This document shows, piece after piece, positions 1 through 20,882 of a DNA stretch of 64,000 nt (positions within the stretch are counted from its first letter, which is position 1; each line of letters opens with the position of its first letter). Source of the stretch: Acidianus manzaensis. GTDB taxonomy: Archaea > Thermoproteota > Thermoprotei_A > Sulfolobales > Sulfolobaceae. A program made the translations under genes and the position numbers. The notes under the pieces are model-generated. The model worked only from the letters and a program-made list of their open reading frames with translations, was not told the origin of the DNA and ran no database searches. The DNA lies in contig NZ_CP020477.1 of NCBI RefSeq assembly GCF_002116695.1, positions 2,415,001 through 2,479,000 of the forward strand, in the 5' to 3' direction.

Positions 1-166
<166 letters not shown>

Positions 167-282
167 TTAAACTTTTTTTATCAAAATAGATTATTCTTGT
201 AATTTTTTAAAACATTTAATTGCTAGTTTAATAAGTAAAGTTTTTATTCTATAATTCACCACATATATAATAGGGTTTATAC

Positions 283-1596
<1,314 letters not shown>

Positions 1597-1605
1597 AAAA
1601 GATGG

Positions 1606-1655
<50 letters not shown>

Positions 1656-1659
1656 TTGA

Positions 1660-2775
<1,116 letters not shown>

Positions 2776-2782
2776 AGATTAC

Positions 2783-5083
<2,301 letters not shown>

Positions 5084-5087
5084 ATAT

Positions 5088-5150
5088 AATTCCTTTTCTT
5101 TCTCTTTCTTATTTGTTTCTAAAAATCTTTAATCTTTTTCTAAATGTTTT
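5088..5150 (+). terminator. Pyrimidine-rich termination region after the sHdr operon
   Basis: Directly after the hdrB2 stop there are several runs of T and TC in the plus strand (TTCCTTTTCTTTCTCTTTC, then CTTTTTC and GTTTTTT). Archaeal RNA polymerase terminates at such T-rich tracts without a hairpin. The neighbouring gene on the other strand converges on the same region. Confidence 0.5.
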
Positions 5151-5220
5151 TTAATAAAGGTTAAAATTATAAGAGAAAGTATACTATTTAGAAATTTTTA
5201 GTTTTATGTAATGGAAAAAT

Positions 5221-5706
5221 TTATAGTAATTTCATTTTGAGCATCATATTCCCTAATTCTGTTAAATCTTTAGAATAAAGGAATGGACTATATTTAGAGC
5301 AGTCTGAGTATCTTTTTACACATAGTACTTTTATTCTAGAATCGTAAAATCTGGCTGAAAGTAAATCTAAAGGTGAAGAACCAATTACTATGAGATCTAA
5401 AGGATCTGCATCTAGTTTAGTGAAAGGCTCTTTTGATGGTTTAGTTTTTCCTGAATTAGGTATATACTTCAAATTTAGGTTAATTTTTTTCAAAATTTCT
5501 AATGTAGTTTCTTTATTATATGGTGACATTATAATGATATTTTCTTCTCCAACTTTTTTCAATGTAGAATAAAAGTTACTCCAATCTTCATGTACTTTGA
5601 GACTAATTGGTATATTTACGTTTTGATTATTCTTATAAATGGAATATAATGCCTCTGTAGTATCTACATCTAAGATAACGCCATCTAACCATATCGCATA
5701 TTTCAT
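5221..5706 (-). CDS. Degenerate HAD-fold protein (predicted pseudoenzyme)
   Basis: This 161-residue protein reads like a haloacid-dehalogenase-fold protein. The N-terminus AIWLDGVILD corresponds to the usual IFDLDGVLVD motif I, IIIMSP (about residue 77) to motif II, GKTKP to the motif III lysine region, and LIVIGSSPLDLLSA to motif IV (normally GDSxxD). Two catalytic positions look lost: the nucleophile aspartate is tryptophan (W6) and the motif IV GD is GS. It is therefore probably not a phosphatase and may bind a ligand or partner. It is divergent from lbpA with only 54 bases between them, sharing one TATA-like box. The fold assignment is my own motif reading. Confidence 0.55.
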   Translation of the reverse strand: MKYAIWLDGVILDVDTTEALYSIYKNNQNVNIPISLKVHEDWSNFYSTLKKVGEENIIIMSPYNKETTLEILKKINLNLKYIPNSGKTKPSKEPFTKLDADPLDLIVIGSSPLDLLSARFYDSRIKVLCVKRYSDCSKYSPFLYSKDLTELGNMMLKMKLL

Positions 5707-5730
5707 GGATTTTTTATATATTAAACAAGA

Positions 5731-5738
5731 TTTATAAG
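5731..5738. promoter_or_regulatory. Shared TATA-like box between the HAD-like gene and lbpA1
   Basis: TTTATAAG is nearly symmetrical. Its centre is about 26 bases before the ATG of lbpA1 (5761, plus strand) and about 29 bases before the ATG of the HAD-like gene (5706, minus strand). Both distances fit leaderless archaeal transcripts, so one box may serve both directions. Confidence 0.5.
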
Positions 5739-5760
5739 TTTTGATTTTTAAATTACTTAT

Positions 5761-6177
5761 ATGACCGAAGTTTATGGGTTCAAATTTCCGGAAGACTTGC
5801 TATACGATGCAGAAAAACACGTATGGGCTAAAGTAGAAGGAAATGTAATTACGTTAGGAATAACAGATTTGGGGCAATATATGATTGGAAGAATTTTTTC
5901 AGTTGAAGCCAAGAGTGTAGGAGATAAAGTAAACTCAAGAACACCAGTATTTACACTGGAAAGCGCTAAGTGGGTTGGAAAGTTTAGATTTCCAATGGAA
6001 GGAGAAATAATTGATATTAATAAAGATTTGACTGAACATCCAGAGAAGATTAATGAAGATCCTTATGGTGCCTGGATAGTAAAAGTAAAAGTCGAGAATG
6101 TGCCTAATAATTTTAAGCCTTTATCAGAAGTCAAGAACTATTTTGAGAAAGAGGGTCAAAGAATTGCTAAGCGATAA
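5761..6177 (+). CDS. lbpA: LbpA1, lipoate-binding sulfur carrier (GcvH-like)
   Basis: This 138-residue protein belongs to the glycine-cleavage H-protein/lipoyl-carrier family. The lipoylation site is lysine K70 in TLESAKWVG, the ESxK motif of the beta-hairpin, preceded by the conserved [18 protein letters not shown] segment. No glycine-cleavage P or T gene lies nearby. Its position next to the sHdr operon and lipoate-assembly genes marks it as the sulfur-carrier type LbpA, not H-protein. Residues after about 115 form a short extra tail. It probably forms an operon with the small gene that overlaps its end. Confidence 0.9.
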   Translation: MTEVYGFKFPEDLLYDAEKHVWAKVEGNVITLGITDLGQYMIGRIFSVEAKSVGDKVNSRTPVFTLESAKWVGKFRFPMEGEIIDINKDLTEHPEKINEDPYGAWIVKVKVENVPNNFKPLSEVKNYFEKEGQRIAKR

Positions 6178-6499
6178 AGATATTGTTCTGTCGGTAGTAG
6201 AAACTTTAGGTAAATGGGATATAATGCTAGCAGGAATTAAGGGAAACGAATTGCTGATGGTTATTAAAAATAGAGAAAAGAAGGAATATCCTAAAGATCT
6301 AGAAATTGATGGCAAGAAATTTAATATAAATTATTACGATTCAGAAGAGTATTTTACATTATTAAAAGATGACGAATCAATTTTTAGAAGTTATAACATA
6401 GTTTATTTCGTAAAAGTCTACATGAGAAAAGTATTGGATACTCTAACTTATTTAGAAGTTGAAAGATTAAGTAATGAATTTCAATCTAACAACGCTTAG
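6164..6499 (+). CDS. Small unrecognised protein coupled to LbpA1
   Basis: This gene encodes about 111 residues of unknown function. I place the start at TTG 6164, inside the last codons of lbpA1, because GAGGG (6151-6155) lies at Shine-Dalgarno distance. A longer reading from ATG 6098 would overlap lbpA1 by 80 bases and begin with residues that look like an out-of-frame translation. The protein is soluble with alternating hydrophobic strands and charged loops ([21 protein letters not shown]), no cysteines and one hydrophobic helix ([19 protein letters not shown]). The overlap suggests a job with the lipoyl carrier, but this is inference. Confidence 0.6.
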   Translation: MLSDKDIVLSVVETLGKWDIMLAGIKGNELLMVIKNREKKEYPKDLEIDGKKFNINYYDSEEYFTLLKDDESIFRSYNIVYFVKVYMRKVLDTLTYLEVERLSNEFQSNNA

Positions 6500-6574
6500 T
6501 CTAACATTCTTATAGGATTTTTAGAAACTATTCTTTTTAGTAAATTTTAAATCTAATTAATTTATTAAGATGAT

Positions 6575-7801
6575 ATGGATAAGTTAAGTAAATTAACTTT
6601 CATTAGTCTATTAATAACTTATTTTATAGGAGGATTAGAATTAACAGTAGCTGGAAGTTTAAATCAAGTAATAGCAGATTCGTTACATTCTAGCTCTTTT
6701 GCAGGGACTGTCCTTTCATCTTACTTAATAGGAGGAGTTGTAGGTTCATTTTTCTTTGGATTTTTAGCTGATAAATTTGGCAGAAAAAAGACATTAGAAA
6801 TAGGTTTGCTTCTTTTTGTAATATCATCGGTTATAATAACTGTTTCACAAAATATATTCGAAGTTATTATTCTTTTAGCTATTCAAGGGTTTGCTATTAA
6901 TGGAGATGGAGTAGCAGGATCTTCACTAATAGTAGAAGAATCACCAACTAGATTAAGGGGTAGGTTATTTGTCGTACTTTCTACTATATGGTTTTTAGGC
7001 GATATGGTAGCGAGCTTATTAGGGCTATATTTACTTTCAGCTTTTCCTTCTTATCTAGCCTGGAGGATAAGTTTTGCAATTGCTGGAGTTATAGTTGTTC
7101 CTTTCTCCCTCGTTAGATTTATGTTAAAGGAAAGTACTGTATGGGAGAGTTTTGGAAAAAGGAAAGTATCTATTGGAAAAGCAAAAAATCTTCTCTTATC
7201 TTTGATAATAATATCTTCTATAGATTCAATTGTAACTTATGTGTTTCCTTTCCTTATTATACCAGACTTTATAGGTCCATCATTAGGTTTCAACACGGTG
7301 CAGTCAGCTAAATTCACGGATGAAGCAATTGTAGTTGCTACAATACTTTCTATTATAGGGGGATTTACTGCAGTTCAGTTTTTAATTGATAAACTAAGTA
7401 GAAAGAATTCTGTTCTTCTAGGTCATCTTTATATGTTGGGTGGTTTTGCAATAATGTTAATCGGTTTAGGAAGTTCTCTCTTTGTCATAGGTGATTTTGG
7501 TTTGATTTCATTCTTATCTCCTTTAGGCTTGTTTGCAATTTCTTTGCTTAGTGTAGAATCATTTCCTTCTTCAATAAGGGGTAAAGTTAATGGATTGGTT
7601 TCAGGGATTTCTAGTATAGTGTCTTCAATTTCTCCTCTCATCTATTACTATTTGGGAGGTATTGGAGTGAGAAATTTAGTTTTATCTTTAGTTGGTTTAA
7701 TAGGTATTGCTGTAATAACAATATTTTTTGCTGAAATTAAAGATACTAGAAAGAATGAAATAAGTGAAATAGAGAAATATTATAACGAAATTAAAACATA
7801 A
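6575..7801 (+). CDS. MFS transporter
   Basis: This 408-residue membrane protein has about 12 hydrophobic segments. The loop between segments 2 and 3 reads [12 protein letters not shown], the signature MFS motif A, and the fourth to fifth segment region [12 protein letters not shown] matches the sugar/metabolite:H+ symporter branch. The substrate cannot be told from sequence. It lies between the LbpA1 pair and a second MFS gene, so it may move a small organic acid or sulfur compound, but that is only context. Confidence 0.8.
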   Translation: MDKLSKLTFISLLITYFIGGLELTVAGSLNQVIADSLHSSSFAGTVLSSYLIGGVVGSFFFGFLADKFGRKKTLEIGLLLFVISSVIITVSQNIFEVIILLAIQGFAINGDGVAGSSLIVEESPTRLRGRLFVVLSTIWFLGDMVASLLGLYLLSAFPSYLAWRISFAIAGVIVVPFSLVRFMLKESTVWESFGKRKVSIGKAKNLLLSLIIISSIDSIVTYVFPFLIIPDFIGPSLGFNTVQSAKFTDEAIVVATILSIIGGFTAVQFLIDKLSRKNSVLLGHLYMLGGFAIMLIGLGSSLFVIGDFGLISFLSPLGLFAISLLSVESFPSSIRGKVNGLVSGISSIVSSISPLIYYYLGGIGVRNLVLSLVGLIGIAVITIFFAEIKDTRKNEISEIEKYYNEIKT

Positions 7802-7869
7802 GAAAAACAAAACTGAAGAATACGATACTTAAATCAAAGTTTATATACTTAATTAATTTTTTATAAAAT

Positions 7870-9051
7870 ATGCTAAAAGTTAATATAGCTCAATTCTTCG
7901 GATATCTTCTAGATTCTTATGATTTTACAATAATTACTATTTTATCTCCATTTTTTGCGAAACTTTTTCTTCCTTTAGGGTTTAGTTTTATCAGTATATT
8001 ATTATCGTATGGTTTTACAGTAATTTTCAGGCCTTTAGGTTCAATAACTTTAGGAATATTAGGAGATAAAATAGGAAGAAGAGACTCCTTAGTTATTTCC
8101 ATGTTAGGAATAAGTGCAAGTATTATACTTACTCCTTTTATTCCTCCTTATGATAAGATAGGAATATTATCTTTGGTATTCTTCATTTTAGTAAGGATAA
8201 TGGTAGGAATATTTACTGGAGGAGAGTATTCTAATGGTTACACTTTTGTGGAGGAATGGAGTAGTAAACAAAATAAAGGAATTTCAGGAGCTTTTGTTCA
8301 AAGCGGTTTTGGAATAGGATCAGTATTGGCTACACTTTTGATAATTTTAGCTGAAACTTATTTTGGAAAGAACTTTTTCATTTATGGGTGGAAATATCTT
8401 TTTCTCTTAGGTTCGTTAATAGCTATTATAGCTTTTTGGATAAGACTTGATACTCAAGAAACTCCAGAATTTAAAGAGGCTAGAAAAGATAAATATCCAT
8501 TTAAAGATTCTATAAAACAAGGAAGAAAAATAGGTGTTCTTCTATTTTGGTTTGCTGGAATGATGGCTCTTGCCTTATCTTTCTTCCAATTCACTCCGGT
8601 TTTATTGGAAGAAAGTTATGGAAAACTTGGAGAAATAATATATGCTATAGCTATGATTTTCACTTTTCCTTCAGTGATATTATTTGGAAAATATTATACC
8701 ACAAAACTTATTTCCTATTGGGGTATTTTGGTAGCTATACTAGCAATACCTTTATTCTATTTGTTACATTTTAATAATTTTTTATTAGACTTAGTTGTGT
8801 CATCAGTAATAGGAATAACTACGCAAGCAATTTGGGGCTCAGTTCCTTCTTTAGTTACTTCAGCTTTTTCAACTATTATAAGATCCACTTCAACTGGTTT
8901 GACAGTTTCTCTTGGAATGGCATTAGGTTTATGGTACACTTTTGCAGTATCATTAACTGGAGACATCTGGATATCATCTGGAATATACTTAGCAGTTGGA
9001 GGTCTCCTAGTATTCTTATCCTCTAAGAAATTTTATATCTTAAACTCATAA
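7870..9051 (+). CDS. MFS transporter, metabolite:H+ symporter-like
   Basis: This 393-residue membrane protein has about 12 transmembrane segments. FGYLLDSYDFTIITILSPF in segment 1 and GILGDKIGRRDSLV after segment 2 are typical of the MHS (metabolite:H+ symporter) branch of MFS. It follows the first MFS gene by 68 bases and has its own AT-rich promoter (TTTATATACTTA, 7840-7851). The last 29 bases overlap the end of the convergent lipoate ligase gene. Substrate unknown. Confidence 0.8.
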   Translation: MLKVNIAQFFGYLLDSYDFTIITILSPFFAKLFLPLGFSFISILLSYGFTVIFRPLGSITLGILGDKIGRRDSLVISMLGISASIILTPFIPPYDKIGILSLVFFILVRIMVGIFTGGEYSNGYTFVEEWSSKQNKGISGAFVQSGFGIGSVLATLLIILAETYFGKNFFIYGWKYLFLLGSLIAIIAFWIRLDTQETPEFKEARKDKYPFKDSIKQGRKIGVLLFWFAGMMALALSFFQFTPVLLEESYGKLGEIIYAIAMIFTFPSVILFGKYYTTKLISYWGILVAILAIPLFYLLHFNNFLLDLVVSSVIGITTQAIWGSVPSLVTSAFSTIIRSTSTGLTVSLGMALGLWYTFAVSLTGDIWISSGIYLAVGGLLVFLSSKKFYILNS

Positions 9052-10072
9052 TCTCTGAGAAGACTTCAAGCAATTGTTCTTTATTAAAACCGTAGATTTT
9101 AGGATTTTCCTCGAACTTTGAAGAAATAACATTTTCATATTCAGTTAACTTTTTGCCAATTAGCGCTTTTTCTAGCTCAGTTATAAATTCTCTAGGGATT
9201 ACGAAGAAATCACCTGAAATCTCTACCTCAGAAAACTCATCATCAATGATTTTAACTGTTACACGAATCAACTTATCAAATTTTTTATCAATATGACATA
9301 AAAATACTTTGCTAGAAACTTTAAAGCAAGAATTAACATCATTAAGTTTATGTCTATCACCTTGTTCTTTCTTTAGTTCATTAATGAAATTATTCCATGC
9401 TTGGAAATCCTCATCTTGTAGTTTGTATTCTTTAGGATTCCAATATTTTTGGAAATTTTGTATAAGTCTCTCTCTAAAATTAACAGTATCATGTAATTCA
9501 TCAAAAATCCCAGTTATCCATTCGTCCATTGATTTAGCTATTTTATCTTTGAATTTTTCTTCTGAAATTTGTAGACAATCAACATATCTTGTTAAGTCGT
9601 TCCTGAGTATAACGCTACCTGTAATTACGACGCTATTTTCTAAAGATACTGCTCCGTTTCCACTAATTTTCTTTTTGTTAACTAAGATATCCTGTCCTCT
9701 TAATTCTGCTGGTAATCCAAAATCTCTAATAGTTTGAAGAACTGGTTGTAAATACGTCGAATAAAGCTCTTTAATTGAAGAGAATTTTTCTTTAATTGCT
9801 ATTCTATAACCTTGTTGATTTTTAGTTATTATCACTGTTCCACCACCGGTTTCTCGCCTAATAACTGGTATTTTCAAATTGTTACAAAGTTCAACGTTGA
9901 CTTCTCTACTAATGTCTTGATGATATCCTACGCTAATAAATGGAGTATCAGTAGGTTCAATTATCCCTATTATGTTCCCATCAAGTTTTTTACTTAACAT
10001 GTCAACTAAGCTTGACGCTGTCATCATGTGCCAAGGACTTACTTTAGGAAAGAATGTAATGTACCAATTCAC
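9023..10072 (-). CDS. Lipoate-protein ligase homologue (paralogue 1)
   Basis: This is a 349-residue member of the biotin/lipoate ligase fold. RRETGGGT (72-79) is the nucleotide/lipoate loop, VGYHQ (48-52) lies before it, and KISGNGA with lysine 135 is the lipoate-carboxyl-binding motif. The C-terminal ~100 residues carry the accessory domain (DKLIRVTVKIIDDEFSEVEISGDFF). It is clearly closest to the ligase at 19788-20882, sharing SGNGA, VVITG, EKFxDKxAK and the C-terminal HxDxKxxxLIRVTVKI segment, and is more distant from the one at 10459. It is a single-gene unit on the minus strand, convergent with the MFS gene. Confidence 0.8.
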   Translation of the reverse strand: MNWYITFFPKVSPWHMMTASSLVDMLSKKLDGNIIGIIEPTDTPFISVGYHQDISREVNVELCNNLKIPVIRRETGGGTVIITKNQQGYRIAIKEKFSSIKELYSTYLQPVLQTIRDFGLPAELRGQDILVNKKKISGNGAVSLENSVVITGSVILRNDLTRYVDCLQISEEKFKDKIAKSMDEWITGIFDELHDTVNFRERLIQNFQKYWNPKEYKLQDEDFQAWNNFINELKKEQGDRHKLNDVNSCFKVSSKVFLCHIDKKFDKLIRVTVKIIDDEFSEVEISGDFFVIPREFITELEKALIGKKLTEYENVISSKFEENPKIYGFNKEQLLEVFSEIMSLRYKIS

Positions 10073-10270
10073 GAATTTAATAATAAGTAATGATATCTAA
10101 AAACTTTAGGTTTACTAAAATAGAGAATATTTAAAATATAATCCCAATTCCTTAAATATGTAGAGATAATAAATTATATATAAAATAAACAATAATAAAT
10201 TACCATTCTCTATTTCAATTTTAACATTTTCTGATTAATTGGATGAAAGTCCGTATCTGTAGTAGTTATG

Positions 10271-10305
10271 AGTATCACCTTATAGAGTAGTTCACATAAG
10301 GTACT
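10271..10305. other. Intergenic hairpin of unknown role
   Basis: ACCTTAT (10277-10283) and ATAAGGT (10296-10302) are exact inverted repeats around a 12-base loop. AGT (10271-10273) and ACT (10303-10305) can extend the stem across a three-base bulge. It lies about 155 bases upstream of the lpl start at 10459 and about 205 bases from the opposite gene. It could belong to an unlabelled small RNA or be chance. Confidence 0.3.
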
Positions 10306-10428
10306 AGAGTCTTAGAATTGTATTATACTTATTTTTCCTATCTAGAACATCTTTTAACATTAATGCACTCTAATTTAACACATATCATTTTTAAGTTATA
10401 TTAGTTTATCTTATTTTTTAGAATAATA

Positions 10429-10438
10429 TTTATATATT
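10429..10438 (+). promoter_or_regulatory. TATA box of the lpl-lipS1-lipS2 operon
   Basis: TTTATATATT is centred about 26 bases before the GTG start of the ligase at 10459, the standard distance for a leaderless transcript. This supports GTG 10459 as the start, since the overlapping ATG at 10457 meets a stop within a few codons. Confidence 0.6.
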
Positions 10439-10458
10439 AATTTAAGTAACTATTTTAT

Positions 10459-12388
<1,930 letters not shown>

Positions 12389-12392
<4 letters not shown>

Positions 12393-13447
12393 ATGTAATA
12401 AGTAGTCCGGATTGGGTTAGACTAAGTTTTGGAGCAGATATGGTACTAGGTTTTTCTCCAGGTAAATTCTTAAAAGGGGCATTAAATACTACAATAAACC
12501 TACTACAATACTATCCAGACGGATGTAAAGCAAACTGTCTATACTGTGGGCAAGCTAGAGAAGTGGCTAAAGGAGCAGATTGTAAAACATTAATAAGAGT
12601 AGACTGGCCATTAAGGCCATTAACGCAAGTTTTAGATAGAATTAAAGAAAGACAAGGAGATCCAGAATACGGCTTACAAAGAATTTGCGTAGGCCAATTA
12701 GCTCATCCAAGAGCATCTCCAGACGCTATTGAAATTACTAGAAGAATTAGAGAAGAAGGAATAGAATTACAAATATCCGAATTAGTTACTGCAACTTATA
12801 CTTTCAAAAATCATATGATAGAGATGAGAAAAGCCGGAGCTGATATGATAGACGTAGCAATAGATGCTGCAAGTAAAAGAGTCTTCGATTCTGTAAGAGG
12901 AAAGCCAGTAAGAAGTATGCATAATTGGGATCGTTACATTAAAGCTATTGACGAAGCAGTAGAAGTTTTTGGCAAGAAAAATGCAGGAATTCATCTGATA
13001 ATAGGATTAGGAGAAACAGAAGAAGAGGCAGTAAATCTAATGTTATACGCTCATTCGCGTGGAGCTAAGATTAGCCTATTCGCGTTTTATCCAGAATCGT
13101 CTACTCCTATGGAGAAAAAGAAACCAGTACCACTTAATGTTTATAGAAGAATGCAATTATCAAGATGGTTAATAGAAAACGATCTAGTGAAACCAGAAGA
13201 TTTCGTATTTGAGAACGGAGTATTAAAGGACATAAACTTACCATCAGATATTTCAGTAAAAGAATTATCGCCAGCGTTCATGACTAGTGGATGTCCGGGA
13301 TGCAATAGACCGTATTCTAACGAAAAACCTGGAGATAGATTAAAGAATATTCCATGGTATCCATCAGAATCTCAAACGATATCTGCATTAAAAGCTACAA
13401 GATTAGAGAGCGTGAAAAGGTTAATCGATAATGAAATTGCAAAATAA
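12389..13447 (+). CDS. lipS2: LipS2, radical-SAM lipoate synthase component
   Basis: This is a 352-residue radical-SAM protein with C46-x3-C50-x2-C53 (CKANCLYC). A C-terminal pair of cysteines, SGCPGCNRPY around residue 302, is followed by an RP(Y)SNEKPG segment and fits an auxiliary cluster ligand set. It works with LipS1 in building the lipoyl group. The last 17 bases overlap the next gene, which begins at ATG 13431. Confidence 0.85.
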
Positions 13448-14235
13448 ATATCTTAGTTTTTTCTCTAGTGGATTTCCATCTCACGTAAAAGTCAAAGCAA
13501 TAGATATAGGAGAAGAAGGAAATATTTTTCATTCTCCTTTTAAAGGAGAAATAATTTCTATAACTAAATTTAAGTTAGGAAGACCAAATAAATTTGCTAA
13601 AACTGATTATGATGTTCAGATTTTTCTAAATACAGGGAAGAGAAAGATAAAAATTCTACACGTTAATCCTTACAAACAAGAAGGAGAGTATATAAAAGAA
13701 GGAGAAGCATTAGGAGAATTTATTTCATCACCTTATACTGGTGGTGATTTTCCTCACGCGCATATAGAAGGTGTAAGATTAATTTTTCCAAAAATTACTA
13801 AATACGAAGAAAAAGCCATAGGAAAAGTAATTCGAAAAACTCCTTATTACCTAGATGTAGAACTAAAGACTTACGCAGAAGCAGGAAACTTTAGAGGATT
13901 AGGATGTTGTGGAGGGATTATAAACGCTAGCTTCCCTTATGCAGGTTATGGAGGAATAATAGGCTTAAAACTCAAAGAAGAAAAACTAAATATCGTTAAC
14001 CAAAAATACTTAGTCTACAGAACAAAAAGGAAAAATCTAACTATGTTTGAAATGAAAAAAGGTTTAATAAAAAATTGGGAATATGAATCTTCGTTTAAAG
14101 TTATGAGGAATGAGCCTGTTGGTGGATTACCAATTTTTGAAAGCATTCTATCGTATAATGGTCATCCTTTGGTTAGAATCTTTAATTATAAAAAAGATAT
14201 TCATGAAGAAGAAGAGGTAGACGTGTGGGATTTGA

Positions 14236-14258
<23 letters not shown>
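13431..14258 (+). CDS. Unrecognised protein with a LytM/lipoyl-like beta domain, coupled to LipS2
   Basis: This is a 275-residue protein I cannot name. Residues about 25-115 look like a beta-sandwich of the barrel-sandwich-hybrid or LytM/M23 kind: SPFKGEI, then [21 protein letters not shown], then PHAHIEG. M23 enzymes have HxDPxxxxGxxVxxGxxIG followed by HLHFE, so the lay-out fits, but the zinc ligands are incomplete. The middle has GLGCCGG (about 163) and the rest is basic beta-rich sequence. There is no signal peptide, so it is cytoplasmic. The 17-base overlap with lipS2 suggests a role in lipoate or LbpA maturation. The function is inference. Confidence 0.55.
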
Positions 14259-14928
<670 letters not shown>

Positions 14929-15053
14929 TATTTTTCACTAATATATAATTTAGATAAAATAGTATTTAAGAGTATCTTCTATTTTAGAAGAAATACTAAC
15001 TTAAAATTCTTCTTTATTAATACTTATTTAAGCTCTAGATAGAGAGAAAGTAT

Positions 15054-15088
15054 AGATGCTAACAGTGACTTAAGAAGACATAGCATCT
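15054..15088. repeat. Inverted repeat in the intergenic region
   Basis: AGATGCT (15054-15060) and AGCATCT (15082-15088) are exact inverted repeats with a 21-base spacer. They lie about 70 bases before the membrane-protein start and upstream of its TATA box (TTTATATAAA, 15131-15140). A regulator site or structured RNA is possible, and nothing else identifies it. Confidence 0.3.
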
Positions 15089-15157
15089 AAAGGAGTTTCT
15101 TTATGAACCTAATTTCTAAGGTTATTAGTTTTTATATAAACTGGATAAGATAAACGT

Positions 15158-16078
15158 ATGAAGAATGCTATTGAACCATGGGGAGTAAATGTACCTTACA
15201 TTTATCTATCTATAGTAATGTTTACTCTTGGAGGATTATCCTTATTTTTAAATAATTATCACGGTTATCTGATGAGTATTGGAGCTTATTCTCTCTATTT
15301 TGGGATGATTCAAAGACTATTCTTTCCAGCTAAAAAGTACATTTATACTCAACTATTAGCCTTATTTTCCTTAGCTATTCCCTTCTCTCACTATTTTCAA
15401 GCTTTAGCTTCTGTCTTTTTAATTATAACCGAGATTTGGGCTTTGAAAGATGTTAAAAAATACGGTAGTAAATTTCCAATAAACTATTTGGTTCTATCTT
15501 CTCCATTCGCTTCTTTTATTTCTTGGTTATTCTTTGTAAATTATTGGATGCTAGTTATACCAATTTTTATATATATCCTAGGTGTTAACATAGGAGTATT
15601 CGCTGCTACACTTAACGCTAAACCATTCTTTGGTTATAAACAAATTCCAGTCCTTGTTCTTACAGTTCTTTCATATTTCTTTAAGATATTTTTCCCTTTA
15701 ACGTTAATAGTGTATTTTAGTATGCTCTTTTCCAGGAGAATAAAACCAAATTTAACGTCATTTTCAGTGGTAGTGATTTCCCTAGGATTAGCTTTATCGG
15801 CAATATTTCTTCATGAGTATATTCATGCTTTTTATCTTGGATCTATGGCTACTTTCTTCTTTTCGTGTATAACTTATTCCACTGCAAGGTATAATCATGA
15901 TAAGGTATTCTATTCAGTTATCTTGTTAGTTCCTGCATATTTTTTAAGATTTATTAATTTGGACGTATCAGCAGTTTTCTTTCCTTTATCTTTTCTTCTT
16001 TTCTTGTATCTTATTAAAGATAATTTAGGAATTACAGGTATTAAGACTGGAATGTCGAAAAAATTTTTGATTAAATAG
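15158..16078 (+). CDS. Multi-pass membrane protein, NnrS-like
   Basis: This 306-residue protein has about nine or ten hydrophobic segments and very few charges. Histidine motifs recall the NnrS/heme-copper family: NNYHGYLM near H35, SHYF near H78, and HEYIHAFYLGSMATFFFSC (219-237), which resembles the HAxTxGxxGTM segment of NnrS. The string HEYIH also fits a metalloprotease HExxH, but it sits in a membrane helix without the other protease signs. The family call is tentative. The TATA box is centred about 23 bases before the ATG, a little closer than usual, so the transcript has little or no leader. It stands alone between the peroxiredoxin and the next small operon. Confidence 0.45.
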   Translation: MKNAIEPWGVNVPYIYLSIVMFTLGGLSLFLNNYHGYLMSIGAYSLYFGMIQRLFFPAKKYIYTQLLALFSLAIPFSHYFQALASVFLIITEIWALKDVKKYGSKFPINYLVLSSPFASFISWLFFVNYWMLVIPIFIYILGVNIGVFAATLNAKPFFGYKQIPVLVLTVLSYFFKIFFPLTLIVYFSMLFSRRIKPNLTSFSVVVISLGLALSAIFLHEYIHAFYLGSMATFFFSCITYSTARYNHDKVFYSVILLVPAYFLRFINLDVSAVFFPLSFLLFLYLIKDNLGITGIKTGMSKKFLIK

Positions 16079-16153
16079 CTAATTGTTTCTACCATCTTTT
16101 TTTATTTCGATTTTCGCTTTTTATGTTTTAGATTGGTAAACTCTTTATTTTAG

Positions 16154-16631
<478 letters not shown>

Positions 16632-16641
16632 GTGATAAAAA

Positions 16642-17052
16642 ATGATGACTTTTACAGCAGAAGGAAAACTTGAAGGGGACGTAGCAAAAATTTCAATAAA
16701 CTGTAATGAATATCAGATAGGATTATTTGGTTCAGATTATCCTACACCAGAAGAAATGCTTTTAGGTTCAGCCTTATCATGTCTCCTACTTACTATATAC
16801 TACGTTGCAAAAGAAAAAGATGTAAAGATAGACGAGGCATACGGCTATATAGAAGGTACAATGGATCCTAGAGGATTCCAAGGAGATCCTAACGTTCCCC
16901 CAGGTTTACTTGAAGTTAATTATGAAATTACAGTTAAGAGCAAAGATGATAGAATAAAGGAAGTATTAGAAGAATCTGAAAAAAGATGCCCATTGAAAGA
17001 TACTTTATCTAGGCCAATAAAAATTAATGTAAAATGGAATTTGAAAAGCTAA
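16642..17052 (+). CDS. OsmC-family protein
   Basis: This 136-residue protein of the OsmC/Ohr fold has the paired cysteines C47 (GSALSCLLLT) and C116 (KRCPLKDTLS), the usual reactive positions for reducing organic hydroperoxides. OsmC-like proteins in sulfur oxidisers may also act on persulfides, but nothing in the sequence decides between these. It follows the 148-residue gene and converges on the molybdenum hydroxylase gene with 28 bases between. Confidence 0.8.
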   Translation: MMTFTAEGKLEGDVAKISINCNEYQIGLFGSDYPTPEEMLLGSALSCLLLTIYYVAKEKDVKIDEAYGYIEGTMDPRGFQGDPNVPPGLLEVNYEITVKSKDDRIKEVLEESEKRCPLKDTLSRPIKINVKWNLKS

Positions 17053-17080
17053 AATAAAAGAAAGAGAAGAAGAGAAAAAA

Positions 17081-19123
<2,043 letters not shown>

Positions 19124-19278
19124 ATTAATCTTTTTATTTTTTAAGATATAAAGTTTCGGCATTAAAATGCTAATTAGAAGATTTTATATTCCTTTTAATC
19201 TACAATTTTTCCTTTATTATTCTTTATCTATTAATTTTTAGGTTAATTAAAGGTAATAGCTAATTTAAAAATAAAAGC

Positions 19279-19335
<57 letters not shown>

Positions 19336-19342
19336 GAAATAT

Positions 19343-19786
<444 letters not shown>

Positions 19787-19787
19787 A

Positions 19788-20882
<1,095 letters not shown>

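Larger units (their letters stand above)
10073..10458. other. Divergent intergenic region between two ligase genes
   Basis: These 386 bases contain no open frame of note. They hold the promoters of the two flanking ligase genes and one clear hairpin at 10271-10305 (separate entry). The rest is plain AT-rich sequence. I looked for tRNA and C/D-box sRNA signals and did not find a convincing one. Confidence 0.6.

Noticed and set aside
6098..6163. Longer start of the small gene after lbpA1
   Set aside because: It would overlap lbpA1 by 80 bases, and the extra residues look like an out-of-frame reading of lbpA1. The TTG at 6164 has a better ribosome-binding site.
9309..9737. A 142-residue plus-strand open frame
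   Set aside because: It is the antisense shadow of the ligase gene, which has full family motifs.
10201..10330. Possible C/D-box small RNA
   Set aside because: I could not find a proper C box with D box at normal spacing; only the hairpin is reported.
15799..15840. Metalloprotease call from HEYIH in the 15158 membrane protein
   Set aside because: The motif lies in a membrane helix, other protease signs are absent and the surrounding pattern fits NnrS-like proteins better.
19124..19162. Upstream start of the molybdenum hydroxylase
   Set aside because: The TATA box at 19143-19153 lies inside this stretch, so the transcript probably begins at 19123 and does not include it.
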